Shown here piece after piece: positions 1 to 5,964 of a DNA stretch of 6,155 nt. Positions within the stretch are counted from its first letter, which is position 1, and each line of letters begins with the position of its first letter. Source of the DNA: WVZL01 sp041862375. GTDB taxonomy: Bacteria; Acidobacteriota; Aminicenantia; Aminicenantales; Aminicenantaceae. The notes under the pieces are model-generated. The model had not been told where the DNA came from and did no database searches. It worked only from the letters and a program-made list of their open reading frames with translations. The DNA lies in NCBI GenBank assembly GCA_041862375.1, contig JBGVTE010000048.1:1-6155 (forward strand). Reading direction: 5' to 3'. The position numbers and the translations under genes are program-made.

Positions 1-142
1 CACCGGTAAAGTCAGAGCCTGTGGTTAATTCTTCTTTGGGTGTTTGGACAGTTTCTGCGACAAAGGGAGGAAGTTTAGTTCCGCACTTACCGCAATAAAG
101 GGTGTCTTCAGGATTCTCAAAATGACACTTAGGACACTTCAT
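1..142 (-). CDS. N-terminus of zinc-ribbon protein, probable Ser/Thr protein kinase paralogue (partial)
   Basis: Only the first 47 codons lie in the window; the gene continues past the left edge. The peptide opens MKCPKCHFENPEDTLYCGKC, a zinc ribbon with Cys3, Cys6, Cys17 and Cys20, followed by a linker containing TPKEELTTGS. The complete kinase at 672-3785 has the same layout: a ribbon opening IKCPKCQTENPDTSSYC, then TPKEELTRGS directly before its catalytic domain. By analogy this is the start of a second membrane Ser/Thr kinase of the same family, although no catalytic residue is visible. The ATG at 142 is chosen because the ribbon begins right there, as usual for this family. The Shine-Dalgarno signal is weak (a GGGAC about ten bases upstream). 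A promoter-like sequence lies about 30-60 bp upstream, so it is probably transcribed separately from the DUF7670 gene. It could instead be a non-kinase zinc-ribbon protein. Confidence 0.75.
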   Translation of the reverse strand, partial: MKCPKCHFENPEDTLYCGKCGTKLPPFVAETVQTPKEELTTGSDFTG

Positions 143-170
143 GGAATTTATTGTCCCAGCTTTTTATTTG

Positions 171-204
171 ATTATAAGATAATAATAAATGGGAAAATAG
201 TCAA
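171..204 (-). promoter_or_regulatory. Putative sigma70-type promoter of the partial zinc-ribbon/kinase gene
   Basis: Read on the minus strand, TTGACT (204-199) is followed after 17 bp by TATCTT (181-176). An abutting perfect TATAAT (176-171) sits 22 bp from the same -35. Either -10 would give a leader of roughly 20-30 nt before the ATG at 142. The region is very AT-rich, so chance matches are possible. Confidence 0.45.
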
Positions 205-248
205 ATCCAGTAACGATTACGAGAATTCCCTCTAAGGAATACCAGAGT

Positions 249-276
249 CAGCGTCCTGTGCAGTGACTTGTTAGGC
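249..276. other. attC-like half-site (integron recombination-site remnant, tentative)
   Basis: On the minus strand, six bases after the DUF7670 stop codon, the sequence reads GCCTAACAAGTCACTGCAC followed by AGGACGC. On the plus strand it ends in GTTAGGC. This is how one arm of many chromosomal integron attC sites reads (RYYYAAC or GTTRRRY core, then an AAG..CTGCAC..GGACG stretch). The matching second arm with its own core was not found within about 140 bp on either side. A weak TAAC/GTTA pairing at 211-214 and 270-273 exists but lacks the full core. This is a half-site at most. Confidence 0.3.
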
Positions 277-282
277 TTTTTC

Positions 283-645
283 CTATCGAGTTCGCAGCTC
301 TGTCCTGTACACCCAGTTGATCAGAAAAAGAACGCCAACAAGAAACAATGGTCCGGACATTGCCAAATAAGCAGTCCAATGGAATTTTCCCCAGGACCAT
401 ACTAGATAAAACACCGCCAGGGCGATAAACAAGATTGCCCCAATCCACTCCCACCTCCATGAAATGAGTAATGCGATTACAATGATTCCTGTCGGAATTA
501 GATGGATCAGCAGTGCAATCATGGTCTTTAGTATGCTATATCCTTCAGTGAAGACATCGAGGGCAAAGAGACTTATAAAAACTGCAAACACAATGCAAAT
601 AATCCTTGGTGTCCAGAACAGAACTCGCTTTGTTGTTGTGTTCAT
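283..645 (-). CDS. Small four-helix membrane protein, DUF7670-like
   Basis: A 120-residue, strongly hydrophobic protein with four predicted membrane helices at about residues 12-30, 41-62, 66-84 and 92-111, short loops and a basic tail (RTELRTR). The patterns WTPRIICIVF, SLFALDVF, LIHLIPT and ISWRWEWIG match a family of uncharacterised small bacterial membrane proteins that I recall as DUF7670. That assignment is from memory, and no function is known. No catalytic motif is visible. The start ATG follows an AGAGAAG purine stretch about eight bases upstream, a modest ribosome binding site. The gene lies 26 bp downstream of the kinase stop on the same strand with no terminator between them, so the two are probably cotranscribed. 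The protein could therefore be a partner or phosphorylation target of the kinase, but that is inference from position alone. An attC-like half-site follows its stop codon. Confidence 0.8.
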   Translation of the reverse strand: MNTTTKRVLFWTPRIICIVFAVFISLFALDVFTEGYSILKTMIALLIHLIPTGIIVIALLISWRWEWIGAILFIALAVFYLVWSWGKFHWTAYLAMSGPLFLVGVLFLINWVYRTELRTR

Positions 646-671
646 TATTATTACTTCTCTTTGAATGGGAT

Positions 672-3600
672 CTATGTTAATTCTTTCAGCCCAGCCAGCC
701 TCTTCTTAGCATCTTTAACCTCAGCAATACCAGGATCGGCATCTTTCCAAAGGTCGAGGAATTTCTGATAATGCTCGATGGCTTTACCTGTGCTGTCTTG
801 CTGCTCGTATATTTTACCCAGCATGTAGAAGCTCTTGGCGTAGATGTCGCCGTAACCGAGTCTGCCCAAGGTAAGGGATATTATCCTTTCGCATTCATAT
901 CGAGCCTTTTCTAATTCTCCCTGTTTGTAATAAGCTAGAGCTAGAGGTTCAATGAACAGGGCATGGTAATCGCTGGTCGGATTTCGTTGGAAGGGTAGAA
1001 GAGATATGGCTTTCTTAAAATTTTCAACGGCTTTGGTGAAGCTCTCCTTTTTAAGTTCTATCCTTCCCATAAGATGGTGGTAATGTCTTATGGCTTTCCT
1101 GTTCATCCCTTCTTCTATAAACTTTTTCAGCTCGGCTGCGGCTTTCTGCGCTTGTTCGATGGAATTCATCTCAAGATAGCCAACCCCCTCTAAATATCGG
1201 ACAAATCTCTGTGCACCAAAGCTCTCCGCTTCAACATAACCTCTCAATGAATCCTCGAATTCTTTTAGAGCCGACTCCGGACTTCCGGATTTGAGATGAG
1301 CATAGCCCAAATACCAATGGAAATTCGACTCTGCCCACTTCTCGCCGACCTCTTTGGACCAATCAATTCCCCGTTCAAGCAGCTCTTTTGCTTCCTTGAA
1401 TCTTCCTTGCGTAAAATAGAGAGAGGCTAGCTTCGCCAGACCCCAAGCATGAGCTGCTGGTTCTCTTGACTCTATGAGCTTAAGATACTCTTTTTCTGCA
1501 GTCAGCAGCTCCCCTTTTAAATGATAAATATCAGCCTTTATTCTTTGGTTAAGAAAAAAGGCTGGATTAACCGACAGGCCTTTATCTGCCTCGACAAGAG
1601 CAAGCTCATATTTCCCCTGGGCTAGATAACTACGGGCTAAACTGTAGCGGATTCCAGGATGATCTGAAATATTATCTAAATAAAACTCCAAGATTTCTTT
1701 TGCCTTTTCATATATGCCTTTTGCCATGTAGGCAGCCGCAATATTTCCATAAGGCTGATGGTAGTCCACTTTGTTTTGAATGTGCCATTGGTATTGTTCT
1801 ATGGCTTTATCCCATAACTCTAAATCCATGTACTTTGATCCTAAATTGTTTCTAGCATACCCTGCTTCCGGATAAAGCTGGAGCAGCTTGTTGAAGGTAT
1901 CAATTGCTTTATCATAAGTTTTTTCTGAATAACTGTAGTGCTCTGCCTCAATCCTATAGCGCTCTCTCTCTGATATTCGGTCACTCAATTCCATTGCCTT
2001 TTTAAGGTACTTTTTCCTTTCGGCCCTGTACCCGAGATTAGAATAGGCAATAGACAGCGTTCTGTAGGCAGAAGCAAACTCTGGATCAATTTCTGTTGCC
2101 TTCTTTAAAAATTGAATACTTTTTCTGGCATCTCTTCTGTTAAAATGAATTACTCCTTCTATATAGTTTTTATACGCTTCAGGAGAGCTGGTGGTGATTT
2201 TTCCCACTTCTTTGTCAATATCGCTGGCTATCTCTTCTTCGGTAAGTTTGAAATTCACTTTCACTCTCCTTGTCAGCTCATCGACCAGGGAAAAGATGCT
2301 CTCTTCACCTTTTCCCTCGATTCTCTCTGAGCCTATAGCCTCTCCTGTTCTTATATCCTGAAGCGTGTATTCGATTCTAAAGGTCTCACCAGCCTTGGAT
2401 AGGCTTCCCTGCAAGATGTGATTGACTTTTCCCTCGGCAGCCACTTCTTTTAAATCTTCTGAAGCATAAGTCTTGGCTTCTGTAAGGTTTAATTTTCTCA
2501 AAACGCTGTAAAGCCTATCACTGCTCAATACTTGAATAAACTTTGATTGAGACAGGTCGGTGATGATAGAATCCGAGAGTGCACTTCTCCAGATATCGAA
2601 ACTTCCATCTCCTGTATTGTTCTTAAAATACATCACAGCAAGGGAAGGTTTATCTGATGGGGCTGCAGGAATAATTTCTCTTTTGGGAATAAGCTGCCAG
2701 ATAATTACCGCGGCAATGATAAAAGCGAAAACAGCTAATGCAGGGATCAGCAGCTTCTTCAGCCCAAATGTTACTGTTATTTCTTTGGAAGTTAGCGGCT
2801 TCCTCTTTGGTATTACTTTTTCTGAAGTAGGAATTCCTTTCTCGATATTCTCTAATTCGGAACGCACTTCTCCTGCGCTCTGATATCTTTGGCCCTTATC
2901 CTTCTCTAAACACTTGAGGACTACTCGACACAAGTCTTCGGGAATTTGCGGATTAAGTTCCCTTGGGTCTCTCGGATTCTCACTCTTCTGCTTTACACCG
3001 ACAGCAAATGGAGTATCTGCTTCGAAGGGGAGCTTTCCTGTTGTCATTTCATACAGGATTATACCGAGAGAATAAATATCCGATCGTTCGTCAATATCTT
3101 TGGCTTCCACCTGTTCTGGGGACATGTATTCAGGCGTTCCGATCATCACCCCAGCTCCTGTAATTCCTTTTTCTTTTAGCGAGCGGGCAATCCCAAAATC
3201 CATGATCCGGGCATTGCCTTCTCTGTCAATCATGATATTGCTGGATTTCAAATCACGATGCATTACTCCTAATCTATGAGCCTCATCTAATCCCTCGCAG
3301 ACCTGTTTCGATATCCTAATAGCTGTCCCAATGGTTAATTGCCCTGACCTATGTATGAAACTCTTTAAATCTTCACCACGTATATACTCCATCATGATGA
3401 AATGTGTCCCTTCTGCCTCACCCAAATCAAACATCCCGCAAACATTCTTATGACGGATGTTTCGAGCAATCTTCAGTTCATTCCTAAACCTCTCAATTGT
3501 CTTCTTATCTTCTGCAATTTCAGGTTTTATAAGCTTGAGGGCAACCTCTTGTTTTAATTTTGTATCCTCAACTCTGTAGATTCTTCCCATCCCACCTTTT

Positions 3601-3785
3601 CCTAGTTCTTCGATGATTTCATACCTTCCTGCAATAATACTTCCTCTTGTTAATTCTTCCTTGGGTGTTTCGATGGTTTTAGTGACTGAGATATCCTTAG
3701 AAGGGCCTAATTGAGTACCACAGTCAGCACAATAGCTAGATGTATCAGGATTTTCAGTCTGACACTTGGGACACTTAATTCCCAC
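672..3785 (-). CDS. Membrane Ser/Thr protein kinase: zinc ribbon, kinase, TM, TolB-N/FlgO-like domain, TPR array
   Basis: A 1037-residue Hanks-type kinase, numbered here from the GTG start. Residues 5-22 form a zinc ribbon (Cys5, Cys8, Cys19, Cys22). The catalytic domain spans about 55-315 and looks active: glycine loop GKGGMG (62-67), VALK with Lys84, HRDLKSSN with Asp178, DFG (196-198) and GTPEYMSPE (to 224). One membrane helix follows at about 343-365, flanked by basic residues. Residues about 379-513 (SLAVMYFKNNTGD onward) resemble the TolB-N/FlgO-like domain often found beyond the membrane in such kinases. The rest, about 532-1032, is roughly a dozen TPR-like helical pairs. Kinase and ribbon should be cytoplasmic and the TPRs extracytoplasmic. 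The substrate is unknown. GTG at 3785 is preferred over ATG at 3824 because GGAGG lies seven bases before it, the ribbon starts there as in the neighbouring paralogue, and the promoter -10 lies between the two starts. Probably cotranscribed with the DUF7670 gene downstream. Confidence 0.93.
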   Translation of the reverse strand: MGIKCPKCQTENPDTSSYCADCGTQLGPSKDISVTKTIETPKEELTRGSIIAGRYEIIEELGKGGMGRIYRVEDTKLKQEVALKLIKPEIAEDKKTIERFRNELKIARNIRHKNVCGMFDLGEAEGTHFIMMEYIRGEDLKSFIHRSGQLTIGTAIRISKQVCEGLDEAHRLGVMHRDLKSSNIMIDREGNARIMDFGIARSLKEKGITGAGVMIGTPEYMSPEQVEAKDIDERSDIYSLGIILYEMTTGKLPFEADTPFAVGVKQKSENPRDPRELNPQIPEDLCRVVLKCLEKDKGQRYQSAGEVRSELENIEKGIPTSEKVIPKRKPLTSKEITVTFGLKKLLIPALAVFAFIIAAVIIWQLIPKREIIPAAPSDKPSLAVMYFKNNTGDGSFDIWRSALSDSIITDLSQSKFIQVLSSDRLYSVLRKLNLTEAKTYASEDLKEVAAEGKVNHILQGSLSKAGETFRIEYTLQDIRTGEAIGSERIEGKGEESIFSLVDELTRRVKVNFKLTEEEIASDIDKEVGKITTSSPEAYKNYIEGVIHFNRRDARKSIQFLKKATEIDPEFASAYRTLSIAYSNLGYRAERKKYLKKAMELSDRISERERYRIEAEHYSYSEKTYDKAIDTFNKLLQLYPEAGYARNNLGSKYMDLELWDKAIEQYQWHIQNKVDYHQPYGNIAAAYMAKGIYEKAKEILEFYLDNISDHPGIRYSLARSYLAQGKYELALVEADKGLSVNPAFFLNQRIKADIYHLKGELLTAEKEYLKLIESREPAAHAWGLAKLASLYFTQGRFKEAKELLERGIDWSKEVGEKWAESNFHWYLGYAHLKSGSPESALKEFEDSLRGYVEAESFGAQRFVRYLEGVGYLEMNSIEQAQKAAAELKKFIEEGMNRKAIRHYHHLMGRIELKKESFTKAVENFKKAISLLPFQRNPTSDYHALFIEPLALAYYKQGELEKARYECERIISLTLGRLGYGDIYAKSFYMLGKIYEQQDSTGKAIEHYQKFLDLWKDADPGIAEVKDAKKRLAGLKELT

Positions 3786-3792
3786 TTCATTC

Positions 3793-3797
3793 CCTCC
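3793..3797 (-). promoter_or_regulatory. Ribosome binding site that sets the kinase GTG start
   Basis: On the minus strand GGAGG sits exactly seven bases before GTG at 3785-3783. The upstream in-frame ATG at 3824 has no comparable site and lies within the promoter spacer, so this element decides the start. Confidence 0.8.
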
Positions 3798-3814
3798 AAT
3801 CTGGAGTGTCAAAA

Positions 3815-3843
3815 AGAATAGCAATTTGTGAGAGAAGTGTCAA
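3815..3843 (-). promoter_or_regulatory. Sigma70-type extended -10 promoter of the kinase-DUF7670 operon
   Basis: On the minus strand TTGACA (3843-3838) is a perfect -35. After a 17-bp spacer comes TATTCT (3820-3815), preceded by TGC, the extended -10 motif. The expected transcription start is near 3808, giving a leader of about 23 nt that contains the GGAGG. An ATG start at 3824 would not be on this transcript. Confidence 0.75.
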
Positions 3844-3918
3844 ACATGAAGAATGCAGACTTCTCCCCCTTTGTCACTGAAATTGTAAAATATTACAGTA
3901 AACTTCGTTGATTTGATC

Positions 3919-3952
3919 GTGACAATATCCTATGTCACCAAATTGTCACCAA
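3919..3952. repeat. TGTCAC repeat cluster, possible operator upstream of the kinase promoter
   Basis: Plus-strand GTGACA (3919-3924) and TGTCAC (3933-3938) form a 6-bp inverted repeat with an 8-bp spacer. TGTCACCAA then occurs twice in direct orientation (3933-3941 and 3944-3952), 11 bp apart or about one helical turn. GTGACAAT (3919-3926) also pairs perfectly with ATTGTCAC (3942-3949). A further isolated TGTCAC lies at 3872-3877. The cluster is about 75-115 bp upstream of the kinase -35, a suitable place for an activator. It could also be debris of an integrase or attachment region beside the tRNA. Confidence 0.4.
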
Positions 3953-4034
3953 TAGTGCCTAAAGTCGCCTACGTCTGCGTACGGTTGTTAAACAGAAAGG
4001 AGCGGTTTTCATGGATGAAAAAAGGGGTAACAGA

Positions 4035-4112
4035 TGGCGGGGCCGACGAGACTTGAACTCGCGACCTCCGGCGTGACAGGCCGGCGTTCTAACCAAACTG
4101 AACTACGACCCC
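4035..4112 (-). tRNA. trnD: tRNA-Asp (anticodon GTC), CCA encoded
   Basis: The minus strand folds as a full cloverleaf. The 7-bp acceptor pairs GGGGTCG with CGGCCCC (one G-U), followed by U8-A9. The D-arm is GTTC/GAAC. The anticodon stem is CCGGC/GCCGG with loop CTGTCAC, giving anticodon GTC at 4077-4075. The T-arm is GCGAG/CTCGT with loop TTCAAGT. The discriminator base is G, as expected for tRNA-Asp, and the CCA end is encoded (4037-4035). Length is 78 nt including CCA. It has its own promoter, lies 90 bp downstream of htpX on the same strand, and is followed by a T6 tract (4023-4018) with no clear GC-rich terminator stem. Confidence 0.97.
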
Positions 4113-4126
4113 GCTCAGGGATACCA

Positions 4127-4155
4127 ATTATAATATTAATAATAATCGGTTTCAA
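4127..4155 (-). promoter_or_regulatory. Consensus promoter of tRNA-Asp
   Basis: On the minus strand TTGAAA (4155-4150), a 17-bp spacer and a perfect TATAAT (4132-4127) precede the tRNA. The expected start near 4120 leaves a leader of about eight bases before the mature 5' end, typical of stand-alone tRNA promoters. Confidence 0.75.
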
Positions 4156-4202
4156 TAGTAAGGAACTTGTTTTAGATAGAGATATCAAAAAGAGTAACTG
4201 TG

Positions 4203-5096
4203 CTACATCTTTTCTAATGCGGCAATTCTTTCTTCGACAGGGGGATGTGTACTGAACAGCTTGTTTGCTTTTCCCTTGATATCTTTAAGAGGATTTATAA
4301 TGTAGAGATGGGCAGTGGCTTTGTTTGCTGCTTCTAAAGGTTCTCTATCTGCCGCTAATTTTCGGAGCGCTGAGGCTAACCCAGGAGGATATCGTGTGAG
4401 TAAAGCTCCATTGGCATCAGCCAAGAATTCTCTCTTTCGGGATATAGCTAAACGGAGAAGCTGGGCAATAAGAGGGGAAAACACTGCCAACAGGATGCCC
4501 ACAAGGACAAATACCGCAGCAGCATTCCCGCCTCCTTTACTGCTTGTTTTCCTCTTTCCTCTTCCCCAGAAGAAGCTCCTGAGAATCCAATCGCTGAGGA
4601 GAGCAATAACTCCAACCATGACTACTGCGAGAGTCTGAACAAGAACGTCATAATTTTTGATGTGAGCCATTTCGTGAGCAATTACTCCTTCAAGCTCTGC
4701 TCTGTTCAACTTCTCGAGCAGGCCACTGGTAACAACCACGACTGAATTTTTTGGGTTTCTGCCTGAAGCAAATGCATTAGGTGCTGTATCATCGATTATG
4801 TAACAGCGGGGTTTAGGAAGTCCCGCTGCAATAGCAAGTCCTTCCACTACATTGTAAAGATAGGGATAATCCTCTTTCTTCACAGGCTTTGCACGGCTAA
4901 TGGCAAGTACTATCTTGTCACTGGCATAATAGCTGCCAAAAGTCATGAGGAAAGCAATCACAACTGCCAATATCAAGGCATAGGGACCAAAGTCTGTGAG
5001 CTCTCCAAAAACCCAGGTTAGAATAAAAATCAAGACAAGAAAAAAAAGGACGAGGAAAAAAGATTTCCACTTGTTCCTGGTTATTTGTTCATACAT
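4203..5096 (-). CDS. htpX: HtpX-like M48 family membrane zinc metalloprotease
   Basis: A 297-residue membrane-bound zinc endopeptidase of peptidase family M48B. In E. coli, HtpX sits in the inner membrane and helps degrade damaged membrane proteins alongside FtsH. The zinc site is intact: HEMAH at 141-145 supplies His141, Glu142 and His145, and REFLAD (222-227) supplies the third ligand, Glu223. The C-terminal FSTHPPVEERI (281-291) is the usual family ending. Predicted helices lie near 12-30, 38-57, 152-172 and 193-213, with a basic, glycine-rich loop at 178-190. Length is normal for HtpX. The gene lies 28 bp downstream of lemA on the same strand, a common pairing, so translation from the lemA transcript is likely. 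The ribosome binding site is modest (AGGA ten bases before ATG) and sits in a possible small hairpin. No clear terminator follows the stop. Confidence 0.95.
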   Translation of the reverse strand: MYEQITRNKWKSFFLVLFFLVLIFILTWVFGELTDFGPYALILAVVIAFLMTFGSYYASDKIVLAISRAKPVKKEDYPYLYNVVEGLAIAAGLPKPRCYIIDDTAPNAFASGRNPKNSVVVVTSGLLEKLNRAELEGVIAHEMAHIKNYDVLVQTLAVVMVGVIALLSDWILRSFFWGRGKRKTSSKGGGNAAAVFVLVGILLAVFSPLIAQLLRLAISRKREFLADANGALLTRYPPGLASALRKLAADREPLEAANKATAHLYIINPLKDIKGKANKLFSTHPPVEERIAALEKM

Positions 5097-5124
5097 ACAG
5101 GATCTTTCCTAAAATAGGCCTGGC

Positions 5125-5685
5125 TTAAAACTTCACTTTTACCGGCTCCCTGGCCTCTGGCTCCTCAATCTCCAAATAATCCTTTTCTTTAAAATTAAAA
5201 AGACCCGCAATAATGTTCGAAGGAAAAACCTGCTGTTTCATGTTAAACTTCATCACGGTATCGTTGTAAAATTGGCGGGCATACGCAATTTTCCCTTCTG
5301 TGCCAGCCAGTTCCTCCTGGAGCATCATAAAATTCTGATTAGCCTTAAGCTCAGGATAATTCTCAACGACAGCAAAAAGGGATTTTAAAGCTCCGGTCAA
5401 AACATTTTCAGCCTGCCCTTGCTCCTTTACTGTCGAAGCGTTTATGGCCTTGGCCCGGGCTTCAGTCACTTTCTCGAAAACTCCCCTCTCGTGCTTGGCA
5501 TAGCCCTTTACAGTCTCTACCAGGTTAGGGATCAGGTCGTACCTTCGTCTGAGTTGAACGTCGACTTGAGCCCAGCCATTCTCACATCGATTCCTCAGCC
5601 TCACCAACCTGTTATAAATTCCAACTCCACCCAGTATAACAACTACAATGAGAATGAGCAGAATCCATAAAATCAAAGCTCCCAT
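5125..5685 (-). CDS. lemA: LemA family membrane protein
   Basis: A 186-residue LemA protein: one N-terminal membrane helix (about 4-24), then a helical-bundle domain outside or along the membrane. Family signatures are all present: YNRLVRLRN, GWAQVDVQLRRRYDLIPNLV, TVKGYAKHE, YPELKANQNF, LQEELAGTEGKIAYARQFYN and the late FP preceding the PVKVKF tail. Length matches the family. The biochemical role is not established. The repeated pairing of lemA with htpX-type proteases suggests a shared role in membrane protein handling, which is inference. The ATG at 5685 follows a good AGGAG six bases upstream (5696-5692). It is the first gene of an apparent lemA-htpX operon, transcribed divergently from the citrate synthase gene. 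No truncation or frameshift is visible. Confidence 0.96.
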   Translation of the reverse strand: MGALILWILLILIVVVILGGVGIYNRLVRLRNRCENGWAQVDVQLRRRYDLIPNLVETVKGYAKHERGVFEKVTEARAKAINASTVKEQGQAENVLTGALKSLFAVVENYPELKANQNFMMLQEELAGTEGKIAYARQFYNDTVMKFNMKQQVFPSNIIAGLFNFKEKDYLEIEEPEAREPVKVKF

Positions 5686-5721
5686 TTTTTTCTCCTATAT
5701 AAATTAAAATTTTTGTCTTAC

Positions 5722-5752
5722 ATAATAAACATTTTCAGACTCCAAATGTCAA
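5722..5752 (-). promoter_or_regulatory. Probable promoter of the lemA-htpX operon
   Basis: On the minus strand a perfect TTGACA (5752-5747) is followed by TTTATT (5729-5724) at 17-bp spacing or TATTAT (5727-5722) at 19 bp. The leader to the lemA ATG would be about 30 nt and contains the AGGAG site. The -10 choice is uncertain. Confidence 0.6.
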
Positions 5753-5839
5753 TGGGATCAAGCTTTCCCAACTTTTCTATTTAGAGATAATAGGCTAATG
5801 AGCAACAATTCTAAGTCTTAAAGGAAGAGCAAATATTAA

Positions 5840-5857
5840 TTATGAAAGTTATGAAAG
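5840..5857 (+). repeat. Tandem 9-bp repeat upstream of the citrate synthase promoter
   Basis: TTATGAAAG occurs twice head to tail, ending 13 bp before the -35 box of the citrate synthase promoter. It could be an activator or UP-like site, or chance in AT-rich DNA. Only two copies are present. Confidence 0.4.
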
Positions 5858-5870
5858 CCTGACCCCAGTG

Positions 5871-5899
5871 TTGACAGAGCTAAACGACAATGCTATATT
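5871..5899 (+). promoter_or_regulatory. Strong extended -10 promoter of the citrate synthase gene
   Basis: A perfect TTGACA (5871-5876), a 17-bp spacer and TATATT (5894-5899) preceded by TGC (extended -10). The expected start is near 5906, giving a leader of about 59 nt. This is the best promoter match in the window, consistent with a highly expressed central-metabolism gene. Confidence 0.8.
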
Positions 5900-5951
5900 C
5901 TTAGTTCCTAAAATTAGAACTTTTAGTGCGTATACTCTTCAATAGTTCGAA

Positions 5952-5956
5952 GGAGG
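5952..5956 (+). promoter_or_regulatory. Strong ribosome binding site of the citrate synthase gene
   Basis: AAGGAGG (5950-5956), with its GGAGG core ending eight bases before ATG at 5965, fixes the start codon and suggests efficient translation. Confidence 0.85.
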
Positions 5957-5964
5957 TTTTCTCA

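Noticed and set aside
44..235. Plus-strand 63-residue frame
   Set aside because: It lies antisense to the zinc-ribbon gene and its promoter, with no recognisable protein features.
225..240. Small inverted repeat ATTCC/GGAAT after the DUF7670 gene as a terminator
   Set aside because: A five-base-pair stem with no T-tract on either strand; not a credible intrinsic terminator.
248..664. Two other frames over the DUF7670 gene (minus 248-460, plus 464-664)
   Set aside because: They overlap a gene with clear membrane-helix structure and family resemblance, and show no features of their own.
249..671. DUF7670 gene as a complete integron cassette
   Set aside because: Only one attC-like arm is visible, and no recombination core lies on the upstream side between this gene and the kinase.
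2112..3179. Several plus-strand frames inside the kinase gene
   Set aside because: The opposite strand encodes continuous catalytic, membrane and TPR domains; these frames are shadows.
3786..3824. N-terminal extension of the kinase from an ATG at 3824
   Set aside because: It overlaps the promoter spacer and -10 and has no ribosome binding site; the GTG at 3785 is much better supported.
4006..4023. TTTTCAT/ATGAAAA inverted repeat and T6 tract after tRNA-Asp as a terminator
   Set aside because: The stem is AT-only apart from one pair, its loop would be too tight, and the T-tract precedes rather than follows it in the direction of transcription.
4034..4255. Plus-strand frame beginning MAGPTRLELATSG
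   Set aside because: It is the antisense of tRNA-Asp and runs into the 3' end of htpX. This peptide is a familiar artefact of reading tRNA genes backwards.
4315..5670. Plus-strand frames opposite htpX and lemA
   Set aside because: The minus strand carries complete, well-known families with all key motifs, and the plus frames have no ribosome binding sites or family features.
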